64,000 nt of DNA from Haematospirillum sp. H1815 (GCF_012102705.1 NZ_JAAVTA010000002.1:186001-250000), one strand, 5' to 3'. Numbered from the stretch's first letter, positions 46,081-56,434 are shown. Program-made: numbers and translations. Notes: generated from the letters alone by a model not told the origin.

Positions 46081-46959
46081 ATGTCAACACAATCAACCCA
46101 ACCCGGCATTTCTCTTGTTTTCGTTGATGGCACCTGGCACACCGGCAACCCCATGATCATGGGACCGGGTACCCAGTCTGTATGGATGGGAAGCACGGCC
46201 TTCGACGGAGCACGCTACTACGAAGGTGTGGTGCCGGACCTGAAAGCCCACTGTGAACGGGTTGTTCAGTCTGCCCGCATCCTGGGGCTGAATCCAACCC
46301 TTGGCGGGGCGGATATCGCGGCCCTGGCCCGGGAGGGCATCACCCGCAGCGGCGGAAAGAAGGCCCTGTACATCAAACCCATGTTCTGGTGCGACAACGG
46401 CTTTCTGATCCCTGATGCCAGCTCCACCCGCTTTGCCCTGCACCTGTTTGAAATCGCCATGCCTCCTGCAAGCCAGGGCTTCAGCGCCACCCAGTCCCCC
46501 TTTCGCCGGCCGACACCCGATGCCGCGCCCACCGCAGCCAAGGCCGCCTGCCTGTACCCGAATGTCAGCCGGGCCCTCAGCGATGCACATCAACGCGGCT
46601 TTGATACCGCGGTCATGCTCGACAACCACGGGAACGTGGCGGAATTTGCCGCCGCCAACCTGTTTCTGGTCAAGGATGGCATCATCCGCACCCCGGTTCC
46701 GAACGGAAGCTTCCTCAACGGGTTGACACGACAGCGCGTTATTGCCCTGCTACAGGCCGATGGCACCCTGGTGGAAGAAACAACGCTGTCCTACGATGAC
46801 CTGATGCAGGCCGACGAGATCTTTGCCACCGGCAACTTCTCCAAGGTATCGCCCTGCATCCAGATCGAAGGGCGCCCCCTTCCACACGGCCACGTAACCC
46901 AGTGGGTGCAGCAGCTGTACAGGAACTTTGCCTTCGGGCACGCCAGCATCGCCGCCTGA
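46081..46959 (+). CDS. Class IV (branched-chain-type) PLP aminotransferase
   Basis: A 292-residue fold-type IV aminotransferase similar to IlvE. The PLP lysine lies in AAKAACLYPNVSRAL, and the cofactor-binding glutamate in GNVAEFAAANLFLVKDG. SFLNGLTRQRVIALL and DEIFATGNFSKVSP are the usual C-terminal blocks. It would transaminate branched-chain amino acids, but D-amino-acid or aminodeoxychorismate activity cannot be excluded. The start is the ATG at MSTQSTQ. It converges on the helicase gene. Confidence 0.85.
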   Translation: MSTQSTQPGISLVFVDGTWHTGNPMIMGPGTQSVWMGSTAFDGARYYEGVVPDLKAHCERVVQSARILGLNPTLGGADIAALAREGITRSGGKKALYIKPMFWCDNGFLIPDASSTRFALHLFEIAMPPASQGFSATQSPFRRPTPDAAPTAAKAACLYPNVSRALSDAHQRGFDTAVMLDNHGNVAEFAAANLFLVKDGIIRTPVPNGSFLNGLTRQRVIALLQADGTLVEETTLSYDDLMQADEIFATGNFSKVSPCIQIEGRPLPHGHVTQWVQQLYRNFAFGHASIAA

Positions 46960-46966
46960 GGAACAC

Positions 46967-47007
46967 CCCGGCCTGCCCTTACCTACTCGGTCGGGGGGCA
47001 GGCCGGG
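46967..47007. terminator. 12-base perfect inverted repeat between convergent genes
   Basis: CCCGGCCTGCCC at 46967-46978 is the exact reverse complement of GGGCAGGCCGGG at 46996-47007. The repeat spans the end of the helicase gene, whose last codons form part of the hairpin. There is no T-run, so termination would be factor-assisted. Confidence 0.5.
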
Positions 47008-49787
47008 ACAGGTCCCAGAAAGTCCGACACCTCACGCACCGCATCGGCCAGACCAAGACGGCGCACCTCTGTCCCCGGTGGAAACGCCCCGTGCAAACGC
47101 GATGGCAACAGCGGATCCAGCAGGACAAACACACCCCGGTCATCCGCCCGTCGCACCAACCTTCCAAAGGCCTGCTTCAGACGCAGCCGGGTCAAGCGGT
47201 CATCCCAGTCGCGCCCGCCAAAGGCCTTGCGCCGCACCCGGTGCAGGATATCCGGGCGGGGCCAGGGAACCCGGTCAAACACCACCAGACGCAGGGCACG
47301 CCCCGGCACATCCATGCCATCGCGCAGCGCATCCGTCCCCAAAAGGCACGAAGGTTCGTCGGCACGAAACAGGTCAACCAGCGTGGCCGTATCCATCCCG
47401 CTCACATGCTGGGCGTACAGCGGAATGGCATGTTCGGCCATTGCCGGCATAATGCGTTCGTACACGGCGCGCAACCGGGATACCGCCGTAAACAGACCCA
47501 GACCACCCCCGCCGGACGCCAGGAACAGCGACCGGAACGCCGCTGCCACCCGCGCCGCATCGTCACGACGCACATCGGTCACCACCAGCACCCGGGTCTG
47601 GCCGGCATAGTCAAACGGAGACGCTACCGCCGCCCGCACCGCCGGCAACGAAAGGTGCGCGGCACCAGTGCGGGCCTCAGCAGCCTTCCAGTCCACAGCC
47701 GGATCACCGGATCCATCGCGCAACGTTGCCGAAGCCACCAGCACGCCATGGGCCGCATCCTGCAACACCTGGGCAAAGGGCAATGTGGGGTCGATCCAGT
47801 GCCGGCGCATGCCAACATCAAAATCCCGCCCGTCCAGCCGTTCCACGGCGAACCAGTCCACACATGTCTCCGGCACCCGGGTTTGCAGGCTGTCCAGCAT
47901 GGCACGCCAGGCAGACAGATGCCGTAGCACCCGGCGCTCCAGAGACCGGATCAATCCCTCCATCCGCAAACGCACCGATGCATCCAGCTCTGCTGCATCT
48001 GCATCCAGACGCATGGCCAGCGCCTTCATCAGGTCCTGGACCGGACGGGACAGGGTTTCCAAGGCACGCTCCAGCTCTGCCGCAGCCGCAGTCAAACCGG
48101 GGACCGGCGGCTCGACATCCGCTTCCAGGGAATACGGGTACCCGCCTTCCTGCGACCGGGCATACACCTGCTGCCGCACCCGGTGCAGAAACCGCTCCGC
48201 CGGGCCATGCGGGCTGTCCGATCCCAGACGGTTCATCCATCCCGGCCCGGGCAGACAGCGGGCCCCGTGCAGGATCGCATCCAGCGCATCCTGTGCGGCG
48301 GGATCATCCTGCACGCATTCTTCGGCACGGCGTTGCAGCCCACGGGCACGGGACCGGGTGCCCTCTTCCGCCCCCAGAATCCAGCGCCGCAGTTCCGCTG
48401 TTTCCAGCGCCCCCAGATGAGCCGAAAAGGCACCATCGGCCGCCTCGAACACATGGTGGCCTTCGTCAAACACATAACGAACCGGCAGCCCGCCCCCGGG
48501 ATCCCCCCCTGACGCCGCAGAGCCGTTGCCCAGCATCCGCATCACCAAGGCATGGTTGGCCACCACAATGCGCGCCCGGCGGGCCTTGCGCACCGATCGT
48601 TCGACAAAACAACGGTTGTAATGCGGGCAGGCGGTAAAGACACACTCCCCCCGGCGGTCAGTCAGGCCCGCTACGGTGGAACGCCCCAGAATATCCACCA
48701 GCCATCCCGGAAAATCACCGCCGATCATGGCCCCGTCACGGGTTGCCAAAGCCCAGCGCGCCACCAGCCCCAGGGCAACCGCCCGGGCCGGGTTGACCGA
48801 CAGGCGACCGGCGGCTTCCTCCAGATTCAACAGACACAGGTAATTCTCGCGCCCCTTGCGGACCACAACATGGCGCGCCTTCTCGCGCGGGTCAGGGTAC
48901 AGGCGCGCCAGTTCATCCTCCAGCTGGCGCTGCAAGTTGCGGGTATAGGTGGACAACCATACCGCACCGCCATTTTTCTCGGCCCACAGGCTGGCCGGAG
49001 CGACATAGCCCAAGGTCTTGCCCACACCGGTTCCGGCCTCGGCCAGCACGAACCGAGGTTCCCCCTCGGCATCACGGGGCTCGAACGCCTCGCAGCACGC
49101 CGAGGCAAAATCCGCCTGCTGCGGCCGGTCCTCGGCAGCGCCGCCCAGAATCTGTGCCAGCCGGGCACGCGCCTCGGTCGGGCTGACCGGCAAACAGGAG
49201 GAAGACGGTTCGGGCGCATGCTCGGAAATCTCCGGCAGGCTTTCCCACACCCGGAACCCCGCAGCCACCACTCGGCTGTGCGGCGGGTCGCCGGTTTCAC
49301 CAAGGGCATGCAACACACAGCGGGCCCACGGCCACCCCGCCCGCAGCAACCCCCAGGCCAGCGCGCGTGCCTGGGGCCGTGACGTGCGCGACAGGGCGGA
49401 CAGATCCCGCAGCAGGGCCACCACAACCGCCGACAGGGCCGTTGCTTCCTGCTCCGGGCCAGCGGGCAAGGCAACATGACAGGCCGCAGCAAGCCCGGCT
49501 ACTGTCGGCAGGCAAAAGACCGCCGGCCGCACGAAAGCGTACAGTTCCAGAACATCACAGGCCGGGAAAGACACACAGCCCAAACGCGCCGCCACCGCCG
49601 GCGCATGGCACACCAGCGGAGGAGCCGAAGACGCAAGCCAGCGGACAGCCGCCGCCCGGTCCAGGGTCAGGATCTCTCCATCGGGCGTCAACACAACCGC
49701 CGACACCGCACCGGCAACAAGCACCGGGGCATCGGGCAGCAAAAGCTCAAGCGTATCAGGGTGTCCGCACGTCATGGAGGGGACCAT
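46983..49787 (-). CDS. DinG-like iron-sulfur superfamily 2 helicase
   Basis: A protein of about 934 residues. After a ~240-residue N-terminal region of unclear role comes an XPD/DinG-type helicase. Walker A is AEAGTGVGKTLGY. The Fe-S cysteines lie in NYLCLLNLEE and ECVFTACPHYNRCF, and the DEAH-type box is VFDEGHHVFEAAD. The C-terminal RecA domain contains SCLLGTDALRDGMDVPG and QAFGRLVRRADDRG. It probably unwinds DNA ahead of repair or at R-loops. Two in-frame ATGs four codons apart are possible starts. Confidence 0.85.
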   Translation of the reverse strand: MVPSMTCGHPDTLELLLPDAPVLVAGAVSAVVLTPDGEILTLDRAAAVRWLASSAPPLVCHAPAVAARLGCVSFPACDVLELYAFVRPAVFCLPTVAGLAAACHVALPAGPEQEATALSAVVVALLRDLSALSRTSRPQARALAWGLLRAGWPWARCVLHALGETGDPPHSRVVAAGFRVWESLPEISEHAPEPSSSCLPVSPTEARARLAQILGGAAEDRPQQADFASACCEAFEPRDAEGEPRFVLAEAGTGVGKTLGYVAPASLWAEKNGGAVWLSTYTRNLQRQLEDELARLYPDPREKARHVVVRKGRENYLCLLNLEEAAGRLSVNPARAVALGLVARWALATRDGAMIGGDFPGWLVDILGRSTVAGLTDRRGECVFTACPHYNRCFVERSVRKARRARIVVANHALVMRMLGNGSAASGGDPGGGLPVRYVFDEGHHVFEAADGAFSAHLGALETAELRRWILGAEEGTRSRARGLQRRAEECVQDDPAAQDALDAILHGARCLPGPGWMNRLGSDSPHGPAERFLHRVRQQVYARSQEGGYPYSLEADVEPPVPGLTAAAAELERALETLSRPVQDLMKALAMRLDADAAELDASVRLRMEGLIRSLERRVLRHLSAWRAMLDSLQTRVPETCVDWFAVERLDGRDFDVGMRRHWIDPTLPFAQVLQDAAHGVLVASATLRDGSGDPAVDWKAAEARTGAAHLSLPAVRAAVASPFDYAGQTRVLVVTDVRRDDAARVAAAFRSLFLASGGGGLGLFTAVSRLRAVYERIMPAMAEHAIPLYAQHVSGMDTATLVDLFRADEPSCLLGTDALRDGMDVPGRALRLVVFDRVPWPRPDILHRVRRKAFGGRDWDDRLTRLRLKQAFGRLVRRADDRGVFVLLDPLLPSRLHGAFPPGTEVRRLGLADAVREVSDFLGPVPACPPTE

Positions 49788-49848
49788 AACGCGCCCGCAG
49801 ACATCCGTCACCTGCCCATCACACGGCACCCCGCAGAAAGCGCGGCGA

Positions 49849-50235
49849 TCATCCCCCCCCGGACCTGGCCATGCCGGCCAGGGACTGCACAAGACGGAAA
49901 ACGGCTTTTTTCTGCTCCGCCGTCAGCGCGGACAGCCAGGCCAGAAGACGCAACTGATCACCATCCAGCGGATAGTCGGCGGGGGCCACGCACCCTTCAA
50001 GGCCATCAAAGAAAGCCTGGACCGGCACATCCAGACAACAGCCGATACGAAACAGACGGGATGCCGGAATGCGGTCCACCGCACGTTCGTATTTGTGGAT
50101 CTGCTGCGGCGACACGCCAGCAACCTGCCCCAGGGAAGACAGCGTCAACAAACGCAGTTCGCGGAACTGCCGCAGGGATTGCCCCAGATGGCTGTCAACA
50201 GGGTCCGCCGCCCCACAATCAAAACCAACCGTCAC
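49849..50235 (-). CDS. XRE-family helix-turn-helix regulator
   Basis: A 128-residue repressor-like protein with LGQSLRQFRELRLLTLSSLG, then QVAGVSPQQIHKYERAVDRI, a classical lambda-repressor-type HTH. A C-terminal helical region (LTAEQKKAVFRLVQSLAGM) probably dimerises. The start is GTG; alternatives exist. Directly repeated ACGCTATG elements 25 bases apart in the upstream region could be its operator. It is separated from the helicase gene by 61 bases. Confidence 0.75.
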   Translation of the reverse strand: MTVGFDCGAADPVDSHLGQSLRQFRELRLLTLSSLGQVAGVSPQQIHKYERAVDRIPASRLFRIGCCLDVPVQAFFDGLEGCVAPADYPLDGDQLRLLAWLSALTAEQKKAVFRLVQSLAGMARSGGG

Positions 50236-50493
50236 AAACACCCCCCCCGCACACGGCACAGCACACAAACACACAGCCTGTTGCCAAGGCCAGAAATAAA
50301 CCCTGACGCTATGCTCTAATTACCACAAACACGCTATGGTGTACGCAAAAAAAGAACGTACAAGAACATATAATACAACACGTTGTGATATGGCTGACAT
50401 CATGCAATCGGCATAGTCTGGTTTTATCAGCGATACGCTGACATCAAGGCAGGATACGTGCGCATATCCAAACGCCCCGGGCATGCAAAAAAA
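50236..50493. other. AT-rich gap without a gene
   Basis: No coding frame is supported here. The segment is visibly richer in A and T than its surroundings. It holds the ACGCTATG direct repeats and an ACAAC-ac-GTTGT dyad near 50380, and probably carries the promoter of the XRE regulator on the minus strand. Confidence 0.5.
50306..50338 (-). promoter_or_regulatory. Direct repeats, candidate operator of the XRE regulator
   Basis: ACGCTATG occurs at 50306-50313 and again at 50331-50338, a 25-base period, 71-103 bases before the regulator's GTG. Such spacing, about two and a half turns, would place bound dimers on roughly opposite faces. This is a by-eye call. Confidence 0.35.
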
Positions 50494-50516
50494 CACCCCG
50501 TGCAGAACGCGGGGTG
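50494..50516 (-). terminator. Terminator of tRNA-Asn
   Basis: CACCCCG at 50494-50500 pairs with CGGGGTG at 50510-50516. On the minus strand it is followed by seven T residues. It lies 14 bases past the tRNA 3' end. Confidence 0.8.
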
Positions 50517-50530
50517 CTTTTTGAACTCGA

Positions 50531-50605
50531 TGGCTCCGGCGGTAGGATTCGAACCTACGACAACCCGATTAACAGTCGGGGGCTCTACCGCTGAGCTACG
50601 CCGGA
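50531..50605 (-). tRNA. tRNA-Asn (anticodon GUU)
   Basis: A 75-base tRNA with an encoded CCA end. The acceptor stem is TCCGGCG/CGCCGGA, the D arm is GCTC-AGCGGTA-GAGC, the anticodon loop CTGTTAA has GTT, and the T arm GTAGG-TTCGAAT-CCTAC is canonical. A strong terminator follows. It is about 5 kb from the phage cassette and is not flanked by phage genes. Confidence 0.95.
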
Positions 50606-50675
50606 ACACGCTGTCGAGGCCGGGTTTTTAGCAGTATCGCCCGCATATGGCAAGGCTGTTTTCACACACCCGGCC

Positions 50676-52937
50676 TTATACCGCCAACCGCAGGGCGCCC
50701 GCGCTGAAGCCCGACCACTCCCGGCTCAACCGGCCGGATCGCTGCGACAGGGTGGTGGACACCTCCAGCAAGGACCCTGCTTCGGATCGCGTGGCCTGGG
50801 TTGCTTCGGACAGGGCGTCCAGATCCTCGGCTGCCTGGATCATCCGGGTGGATGTCTGCTGGATCCTGTCTGCAATCACCCCCGTGGCGCGGGACTGGTC
50901 AACCATCGATGACGTCAGGTCACCAACCAGCCCGTTGACACCGGAAATCAGGCGGCTGACGCGGATCATGGCATTGGCCACGTCCTGGCTGACATCGGCC
51001 ACAGCGGCAACCCGCACCCGCACATCCTCGGTGGCGGCGGCGGTCTGACGGGCCAGCTTTTTCACCTCGTTGGCAACGACGGCGAACCCCCGGCCGGCGG
51101 CTCCGGCCCGGGCGGCCTCGACCGTGGCGTTCAGGGCCAGGATGTTGGTCTGCTCCGCAATGTCGGTGATCAGGTCCACCACACCGTCAATTTCCTTTGC
51201 CACCCGCGCCAGACCAGACACGGCACGCATGCTGTCCTCGGCCATTTCCACGCCGTTGATGGTCAGGGTATTGGCACTGGACAAACGCTCGATCATGTCG
51301 GCACTGGAACGGGACAAATCCTCGGCCGAACAGGCCAAACTGGTCACAAAGTCCGAAACCTGGCTGACCGCACCATTGACCATGTCGATACCACTGGCTG
51401 CGCGGCAGGCAATGGTATCCAGCTTGCGGGCGGCCTCCTGCACCACACCGGCATCCCCGACCACACCTTCCATGCTGGTCTCGAACACCTCGGCCATCCG
51501 CCGGCTGGAGGTTACAATGCTCCAGGTCAGCATGGCCGCTGTCATCTGGCCGTAATGGTCCAGAACCGGAAACACGGACAGGGCCACCAGCTCGTTCCCC
51601 AGATGAACCTCGCCCGTCCACGGCAACTGACCGGGATCGGCCACCAGCTCCGACAGCCAGCCCGGCTGCGGGTGGAACAGATCGACCGAAAGCCCCTCCA
51701 GACTGTCTGTCCCCGGGGGTAAACCATTCAGGGAGGGTGCAATCTGTTCCAGGGCGTTGCGGGTGGCGGCATTGATCCAGCTGATGCGGCCATCCTGGGG
51801 GCTGACCGTTACAATATTGACCGGCATCGCTTCCAGCATCTGCCCCAGGGCAAAGGCACGGGTTGCCGTATGGCGCAACACCTTCAGGGCTGCGGCAATG
51901 GCGCCAATTTCATCCCGCCGCTGGAAATCCGGCACCGGGGTTTCCACATCGCCTTCGGCAAGACGCTGGATAGACCGGCGCAGGGTCACCAGCGGAAGCG
52001 ACAGCGAATTCACGGCATACCGGTTGGCCGCATACCAGGCCGCACCGAAAAACAGGGCCAGGATCAACAGGCTGATGGACAGGATGACAACCGACCCCTG
52101 AATTCGTTCGTTCAGAATGGTATCAAGGCCCCACAAGGCCCGGCGGCGCATATCCTCGAACGCGTCCAGCGCGGCCAGAAGAACCGCCTGATGCTCCTGG
52201 CCGGAAACACCGCCCTGCCCGCGACCAACGCTGGCCAATGCCGTATCCACAGCCCCGGAAACACGGGTGGACAGCGCCGGCATCATGGCGGCAACCGCCT
52301 CCTCCTCCGCTGTTTCCATAACCGTGGCATACCCACTTTCCAGTGCTGACAGGTGCCCCCCCATCACGGCACCGGCACGGATGATATCAAGCCCGATATC
52401 GCCGGATGCCGATGCCTCCAGCACGTACCCGGCCATATCCGCCACCCCGGTAATCATCTTCGGCAAGCGTGTGACCAGGGAATCCATCAGGTAATAGCTG
52501 GACAGCTCCGGATCCAGGATCAGGTTGGAATGATCCCCGGCCTGCGCAACCGCAGACTCCAGCCCCGCGATCATGTCGCGCGCCCGCTCGGGGCCGGGTA
52601 CCGCTGCAAAATCAGTCCACAGCCGCTCCACAATCGCGTGGGGGCCCCGCATGTCCAGAAGATCGGCCTGCTCCCGTACCGATTCCAGCCCCGCCGCAAC
52701 GCGGGCCACGGTTCCCGCATCCGGATTCGTGGCAGTCACCATGTAACGGGCCGTAGCAATCTGGGCGTCTAGGAGCGGGGTGATATAGGCTGTCCCCACC
52801 GTTTCCTTGCGGGCGAAGCTGATGGCCTCGTTCTCGTGCCAGACCAGAACCGCCACCGACGCCAAGGCCGGCACCAGAAACAGGGCCAGAACCAGCTGGA
52901 TCTGGTGCTTGACCGACAAAAAACGCAGCGAGGACAT
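50676..52937 (-). CDS. Methyl-accepting chemotaxis protein
   Basis: A 753-residue transmembrane chemoreceptor. A signal-anchor helix ([20 protein letters not shown]) is followed by a ~250-residue periplasmic helical sensor domain and a second span ([20 protein letters not shown]). A HAMP domain comes next ([19 protein letters not shown]), then a PAS-like region ([20 protein letters not shown]). The signalling domain has the hairpin tip [21 protein letters not shown]. The ligand is unknown. AAGGGGTG lies about 8 bases before the chosen ATG. Confidence 0.9.
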   Translation of the reverse strand: MSSLRFLSVKHQIQLVLALFLVPALASVAVLVWHENEAISFARKETVGTAYITPLLDAQIATARYMVTATNPDAGTVARVAAGLESVREQADLLDMRGPHAIVERLWTDFAAVPGPERARDMIAGLESAVAQAGDHSNLILDPELSSYYLMDSLVTRLPKMITGVADMAGYVLEASASGDIGLDIIRAGAVMGGHLSALESGYATVMETAEEEAVAAMMPALSTRVSGAVDTALASVGRGQGGVSGQEHQAVLLAALDAFEDMRRRALWGLDTILNERIQGSVVILSISLLILALFFGAAWYAANRYAVNSLSLPLVTLRRSIQRLAEGDVETPVPDFQRRDEIGAIAAALKVLRHTATRAFALGQMLEAMPVNIVTVSPQDGRISWINAATRNALEQIAPSLNGLPPGTDSLEGLSVDLFHPQPGWLSELVADPGQLPWTGEVHLGNELVALSVFPVLDHYGQMTAAMLTWSIVTSSRRMAEVFETSMEGVVGDAGVVQEAARKLDTIACRAASGIDMVNGAVSQVSDFVTSLACSAEDLSRSSADMIERLSSANTLTINGVEMAEDSMRAVSGLARVAKEIDGVVDLITDIAEQTNILALNATVEAARAGAAGRGFAVVANEVKKLARQTAAATEDVRVRVAAVADVSQDVANAMIRVSRLISGVNGLVGDLTSSMVDQSRATGVIADRIQQTSTRMIQAAEDLDALSEATQATRSEAGSLLEVSTTLSQRSGRLSREWSGFSAGALRLAV

Positions 52938-53137
52938 GGGAAACACCCCTTGATCGTTTGACGGGCAGAAAAACACTCAAAGGTAAAGTGACACGGTACA
53001 GCAGGGGGCCAGAATGCTGCAAGGTACGTTGACGGATCACCCCTGCGGCCCTAGGGTGCAGATCAACGCATGCAGGCGATTCGCATTGCGTACAGACCCT
53101 TTCGTCCATCAACAGCCCGTAACGGATCTGACACATC

Positions 53138-54757
53138 ATGTCACACTCTCTTGCCCATTTTGCCCGCGAGTCCTCGGCCTGGCCCTTTCAGGAAGCCCGC
53201 GACCTGCTGGACAAACGGCTGAACGGCAAGGTGCCGGACAAGGGCTATGTGCTGTTTGAAACCGGCTATGGCCCCTCTGGCCTGCCGCATATTGGCACCT
53301 TTGGCGAAGTGGCGCGGACCTCGTGGGTCCGCCGGGCCTTTGAAATTCTGGCGCCCGACATCCCGACCCGCCTGTTCGCCTTTTCCGACGACATGGATGC
53401 CCTGCGCAAGGTCCCGGACAACATCCCCAACAAGGACAGGGTGCGCGAACACCTGGGCAAGCCGCTGACCCGCATTCCCGACCCGTTCGGAACCCACGAA
53501 AGCTTCGGGCACCACAACAACGCCCGCCTGCGCGGGTTCCTGGACAGCTTTGGCTTTGATTATGAATTCAAGTCCGCCACCGAGATGTACACCGGCGGTC
53601 ATTTTGACGACGCCCTGCGCGGGGTTCTGGAACACTATGATGCCATCATGGCCGTCATGCTGCCCACCCTGGGCGCCGAACGTCAGGCCACCTACAGCCC
53701 GTTTCTGCCGGTCTGCCCGCGCACCGGGGTGGTGCTGCAGGTTCCGGTCATCCACCGCGACGTGGATGCCGGCACCATCGTCTATCAGGACCCACAAACC
53801 GGGGAAAAGGTAGAGGTACCGGTCACCGGCGGGGCATGCAAACTGCAGTGGAAGCCCGACTGGGGCATGCGCTGGCACGCGCTGGGCGTGGACTATGAAA
53901 TGTCGGGCAAGGACCTGATTCCTTCGGTGGACCTGGCCGGGAAGATCTGCCGCATCCTTGGCAGCACACCGCCGAAGAACCTGTCCTATGAACTGTTCCT
54001 GGACGAAAACGGGCAAAAGATTTCCAAGTCGAAGGGCAACGGCCTGTCGGTGGAAGACTGGCTGAAATACGCCCCCGAAGAATCCCTAGCCCTGTTCATG
54101 TACCAGAAGCCAAAGGCGGCCAAGCGCCTGTACTTCGATGTGATCCCCCGTGCGGTGGACGACTATGTCGCCCATGTCGCCGCCTTTGCGGAACAGGACC
54201 CGGTCGCCCGCCTGACCAACCCGGCCTGGCACATCCACAACGGGGAACCGGGAACCGACAAAACCCCGCTGACCTTCGGCATCCTGCTGAACCTGGTCGG
54301 GGTGGCCAACACCGATGACCCGGCCGTGCTGTGGCATTACATCCGCAACTATGCCCCGGGCGCGTCTCCGGAAACAATGCCGTTCCTGGACCGGCTGGTG
54401 CGCCACGCCATTGTCTACTACAACGACTTTGTCCGCCCGACCAAGCAGTACCGCATCGCCAACAGTGCCGACAAAACCGCCCTGGCCGACCTGCGCCAGG
54501 CGCTGAAAGCCGCACCGGCCGATGCGTCCGGCGAAGACCTGCAGAACATTGTCTATGCCATCGGCAAGCAGCACGGCGAAACCTATCCCGGCCTGCGCGA
54601 CTGGTTCCGGGCCCAGTATGAAATCCTGCTGGGTCAGGAACAGGGGCCGCGCATGGGCAGCTTCTTTGCCCTGTACGGGCTGGACCGCTCCATTGCCCTG
54701 CTGGACCGCGCCATCGCCGGGGAAGACCTGAAAATAACGGCAGAACTGGACGCCTGA
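53138..54757 (+). CDS. lysS: Lysine--tRNA ligase, class I
   Basis: A 539-residue class I lysyl-tRNA synthetase, the archaeal-type enzyme also found in alphaproteobacteria instead of the usual class II enzyme. The HIGH-like signature is [14 protein letters not shown] and the KMSKS-like loop is [11 protein letters not shown]. The C-terminal half is an alpha-helical anticodon-binding cage. It charges tRNA-Lys. It is divergent from the chemoreceptor gene. No class II LysRS appears in the window. Confidence 0.95.
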   Translation: MSHSLAHFARESSAWPFQEARDLLDKRLNGKVPDKGYVLFETGYGPSGLPHIGTFGEVARTSWVRRAFEILAPDIPTRLFAFSDDMDALRKVPDNIPNKDRVREHLGKPLTRIPDPFGTHESFGHHNNARLRGFLDSFGFDYEFKSATEMYTGGHFDDALRGVLEHYDAIMAVMLPTLGAERQATYSPFLPVCPRTGVVLQVPVIHRDVDAGTIVYQDPQTGEKVEVPVTGGACKLQWKPDWGMRWHALGVDYEMSGKDLIPSVDLAGKICRILGSTPPKNLSYELFLDENGQKISKSKGNGLSVEDWLKYAPEESLALFMYQKPKAAKRLYFDVIPRAVDDYVAHVAAFAEQDPVARLTNPAWHIHNGEPGTDKTPLTFGILLNLVGVANTDDPAVLWHYIRNYAPGASPETMPFLDRLVRHAIVYYNDFVRPTKQYRIANSADKTALADLRQALKAAPADASGEDLQNIVYAIGKQHGETYPGLRDWFRAQYEILLGQEQGPRMGSFFALYGLDRSIALLDRAIAGEDLKITAELDA

Positions 54758-54772
54758 ACCTGAAAACCGCAT

Positions 54773-54806
54773 GCCGCCCGGGACTTTTCTCTGGTCACCG
54801 GGCGGC
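54773..54806 (+). terminator. Hairpin after lysS
   Basis: GCCGCCCGG at 54773-54781 and CCGGGCGGC at 54798-54806 form a perfect 9-base stem. The loop contains TTTTCT and no T-run follows. It probably separates lysS from the glycosyltransferase gene. Confidence 0.5.
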
Positions 54807-54853
54807 CCCGGCGCTACAACCGGCTGACCCCTTGTGTTACCTGCGCGTGTGTG

Positions 54854-55606
54854 ATGACTGAACCAAGCTGCCCGGACCTGTCTGTTGTTGTGCCTGTCCA
54901 CAACGAAGCCGACAACATCCTGCCCCTGATCGAAGAAATCGCCGCCGCCCTGGATGGCGTGGTGCCGTTCGAGATTGTCTATGTCGATGACGGATCAAAC
55001 GACGCCACCGCGCACCGCCTGGCCGAGGCCCGCGCCCGGTTTCCGGCCCTGCGCTGCGTGCGCCACCGTACCGCCTGCGGGCAAAGTCAGGCGATTTATA
55101 CAGGGGTTCTGGCGGCCCGTGGCACCTGGATTGCCACCCTGGACGGCGATGGACAGAACGACCCGGCCGACATTCCGGCCTTGCTGACCCGCCTGCGGGA
55201 TGAAGAGAAACGCACCGGCCTGGATGCCGCACGCCTGCTGATCGCCGGACACCGGCAAAAACGGCAGGACAATGAACTGCGCCGTCTGTCCTCGCGCATT
55301 GGAAACGGCGTGCGGGCGTGGCTGCTGAACGACGGAACCCCCGACACCGGGTGTGGCCTGAAGCTGTTTGCCCGGTCCCTGTTCCTGAAATTCCCGCGCT
55401 TTGACCACATGCACCGCTACCTGCCGGCGCTGACCCTGCGTGAAGGTGGGCTGGTTGTCAGCGTTCCTGTCAACCACCGCCCGCGCGAACGGGGTATGTC
55501 AAAGTACGGGGTCTGGAACCGGCTGTGGGTCAGCCTGTTCGACCTGGTCGGGGTGATGTGGCTGCAACGCCGGGCCCGCAACCCGGTTCTTGAACAGCAG
55601 GACTGA
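54854..55606 (+). CDS. Family 2 glycosyltransferase, DPM1-like
   Basis: A 250-residue GT-A glycosyltransferase. VVPVHNEADNILPLIEEI opens the fold, and the nucleotide-sugar aspartates are in VYVDDGSNDAT and ATLDGDGQNDPADI (DxD). DTGCGLKLFAR matches dolichyl-phosphate-mannose-synthase-like enzymes. No C-terminal membrane spans are present. It probably glycosylates a polyprenyl-phosphate carrier. A GTG one codon upstream is an alternative start. It is 11 bases ahead of the TMEM64 gene, suggesting joint transcription. Confidence 0.85.
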   Translation: MTEPSCPDLSVVVPVHNEADNILPLIEEIAAALDGVVPFEIVYVDDGSNDATAHRLAEARARFPALRCVRHRTACGQSQAIYTGVLAARGTWIATLDGDGQNDPADIPALLTRLRDEEKRTGLDAARLLIAGHRQKRQDNELRRLSSRIGNGVRAWLLNDGTPDTGCGLKLFARSLFLKFPRFDHMHRYLPALTLREGGLVVSVPVNHRPRERGMSKYGVWNRLWVSLFDLVGVMWLQRRARNPVLEQQD

Positions 55607-55617
55607 GCCGGGGTTCC

Positions 55618-56328
55618 ATGTCCCTGTCTCCCGAAACACTGCTGCACGACGACGCCGAGGAAACCCTGCGGCGCAGCAACCCGCTCAAAGCCCTGTTCAA
55701 GGGGCTTGTGATGATCGCAACCCTTGCCGCCATTGGCTTTGGCGCCCGGGAATTCGGGCTGACCGAGGCCTTGGACACCCACTGGCTGGATCATCAGATT
55801 GTCGGACAGGGCCTGAACGGGGAGCTTCTGTTTGTTGCCGTGGGCACCTTGGTCGCTGCCATCGGGGTACCCCGCCAGATTGTTGCCTTTGGCGGCGGCT
55901 ATGCCTTCGGGTTTGTCGAAGGGGGCCTGCTGGCCCTGCTGGCACAGACCATGGGTTGCGCCACGGCGTTCTTTTATGCCCGGATTCTGGGGCGCTCCGT
56001 CATCCGTCGCCTGTTCGCCCGCCGGATCGAACGCATCGACGCCCTGCTGGGGCACCACCCGTTCACCATGACCCTGCTGGTGCGACTCCTGCCCGTGGGA
56101 TCAAACCTGTTGACCAACCTGGCCGCCGGCGTCACGGCGCTGGCCCCGTCACGCTTTCTGGGCGGAACAGCGGTCGGCTACATTCCGCAAACCGTTGTTT
56201 TTGCCCTTCTGGGTGCCGGGATACAGGTGGATGCAACCACCCAGGTTGCCCTGTCCACAGCCCTGTTCATCGCGTCCGGACTTCTGGGAATCGGCCTGTA
56301 CAAACGGCTGAAAAACCGGCTGCGCTGA
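55618..56328 (+). CDS. TVP38/TMEM64 (VTT domain) membrane protein
   Basis: A 236-residue polytopic membrane protein. The VTT core includes FGGGYAFGFVEGGLLALLAQ, then FFYARILGRSVIR and RLLPVGSNLLTNLAAGVTAL, the last holding the conserved re-entrant proline/glycine pattern. The family is connected with lipid movement across membranes. Pairing with a polyprenyl-phosphate-type glycosyltransferase hints at a role in recycling or flipping a lipid carrier, which is inference. Confidence 0.82.
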   Translation: MSLSPETLLHDDAEETLRRSNPLKALFKGLVMIATLAAIGFGAREFGLTEALDTHWLDHQIVGQGLNGELLFVAVGTLVAAIGVPRQIVAFGGGYAFGFVEGGLLALLAQTMGCATAFFYARILGRSVIRRLFARRIERIDALLGHHPFTMTLLVRLLPVGSNLLTNLAAGVTALAPSRFLGGTAVGYIPQTVVFALLGAGIQVDATTQVALSTALFIASGLLGIGLYKRLKNRLR

Positions 56329-56376
56329 CACGCCATTCATCCGCATCCCATAACAACCCTGACGCTAACACCCCCC

Positions 56377-56404
56377 TTGACAGAAAAGGCGGTCCGTATT
56401 ACCT
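56377..56404 (+). promoter_or_regulatory. Promoter of groESL
   Basis: TTGACA at 56377-56382 is followed 16 bases later by TTACCT (56399-56404). The -10 is poor for sigma-70. The surrounding CCTTGACA and CGTATTAC elements may instead suit a heat-shock sigma factor. It overlaps the region just upstream of the CIRCE element. Confidence 0.5.
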
Positions 56405-56407
56405 CTG

Positions 56408-56434
56408 TCAGCACTCTCCGGGGGGGAGTGCCAA
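56408..56434 (+). promoter_or_regulatory. CIRCE operator (HrcA binding site)
   Basis: TCAGCACTC at 56408-56416, a 9-base spacer, then GAGTGCCAA at 56426-56434. Each arm matches the CIRCE consensus TTAGCACTC-N9-GAGTGCTAA at eight of nine positions. HrcA should repress groESL here at normal temperature. hrcA itself is not in the window. Confidence 0.88.

Noticed and set aside
50531..50605. tRNA-Asn as attachment site of the phage cluster
   Set aside because: It is more than 5 kb from the cluster with host genes between, and no copy of its 3' end was seen near 30.5 or 45.2 kb.
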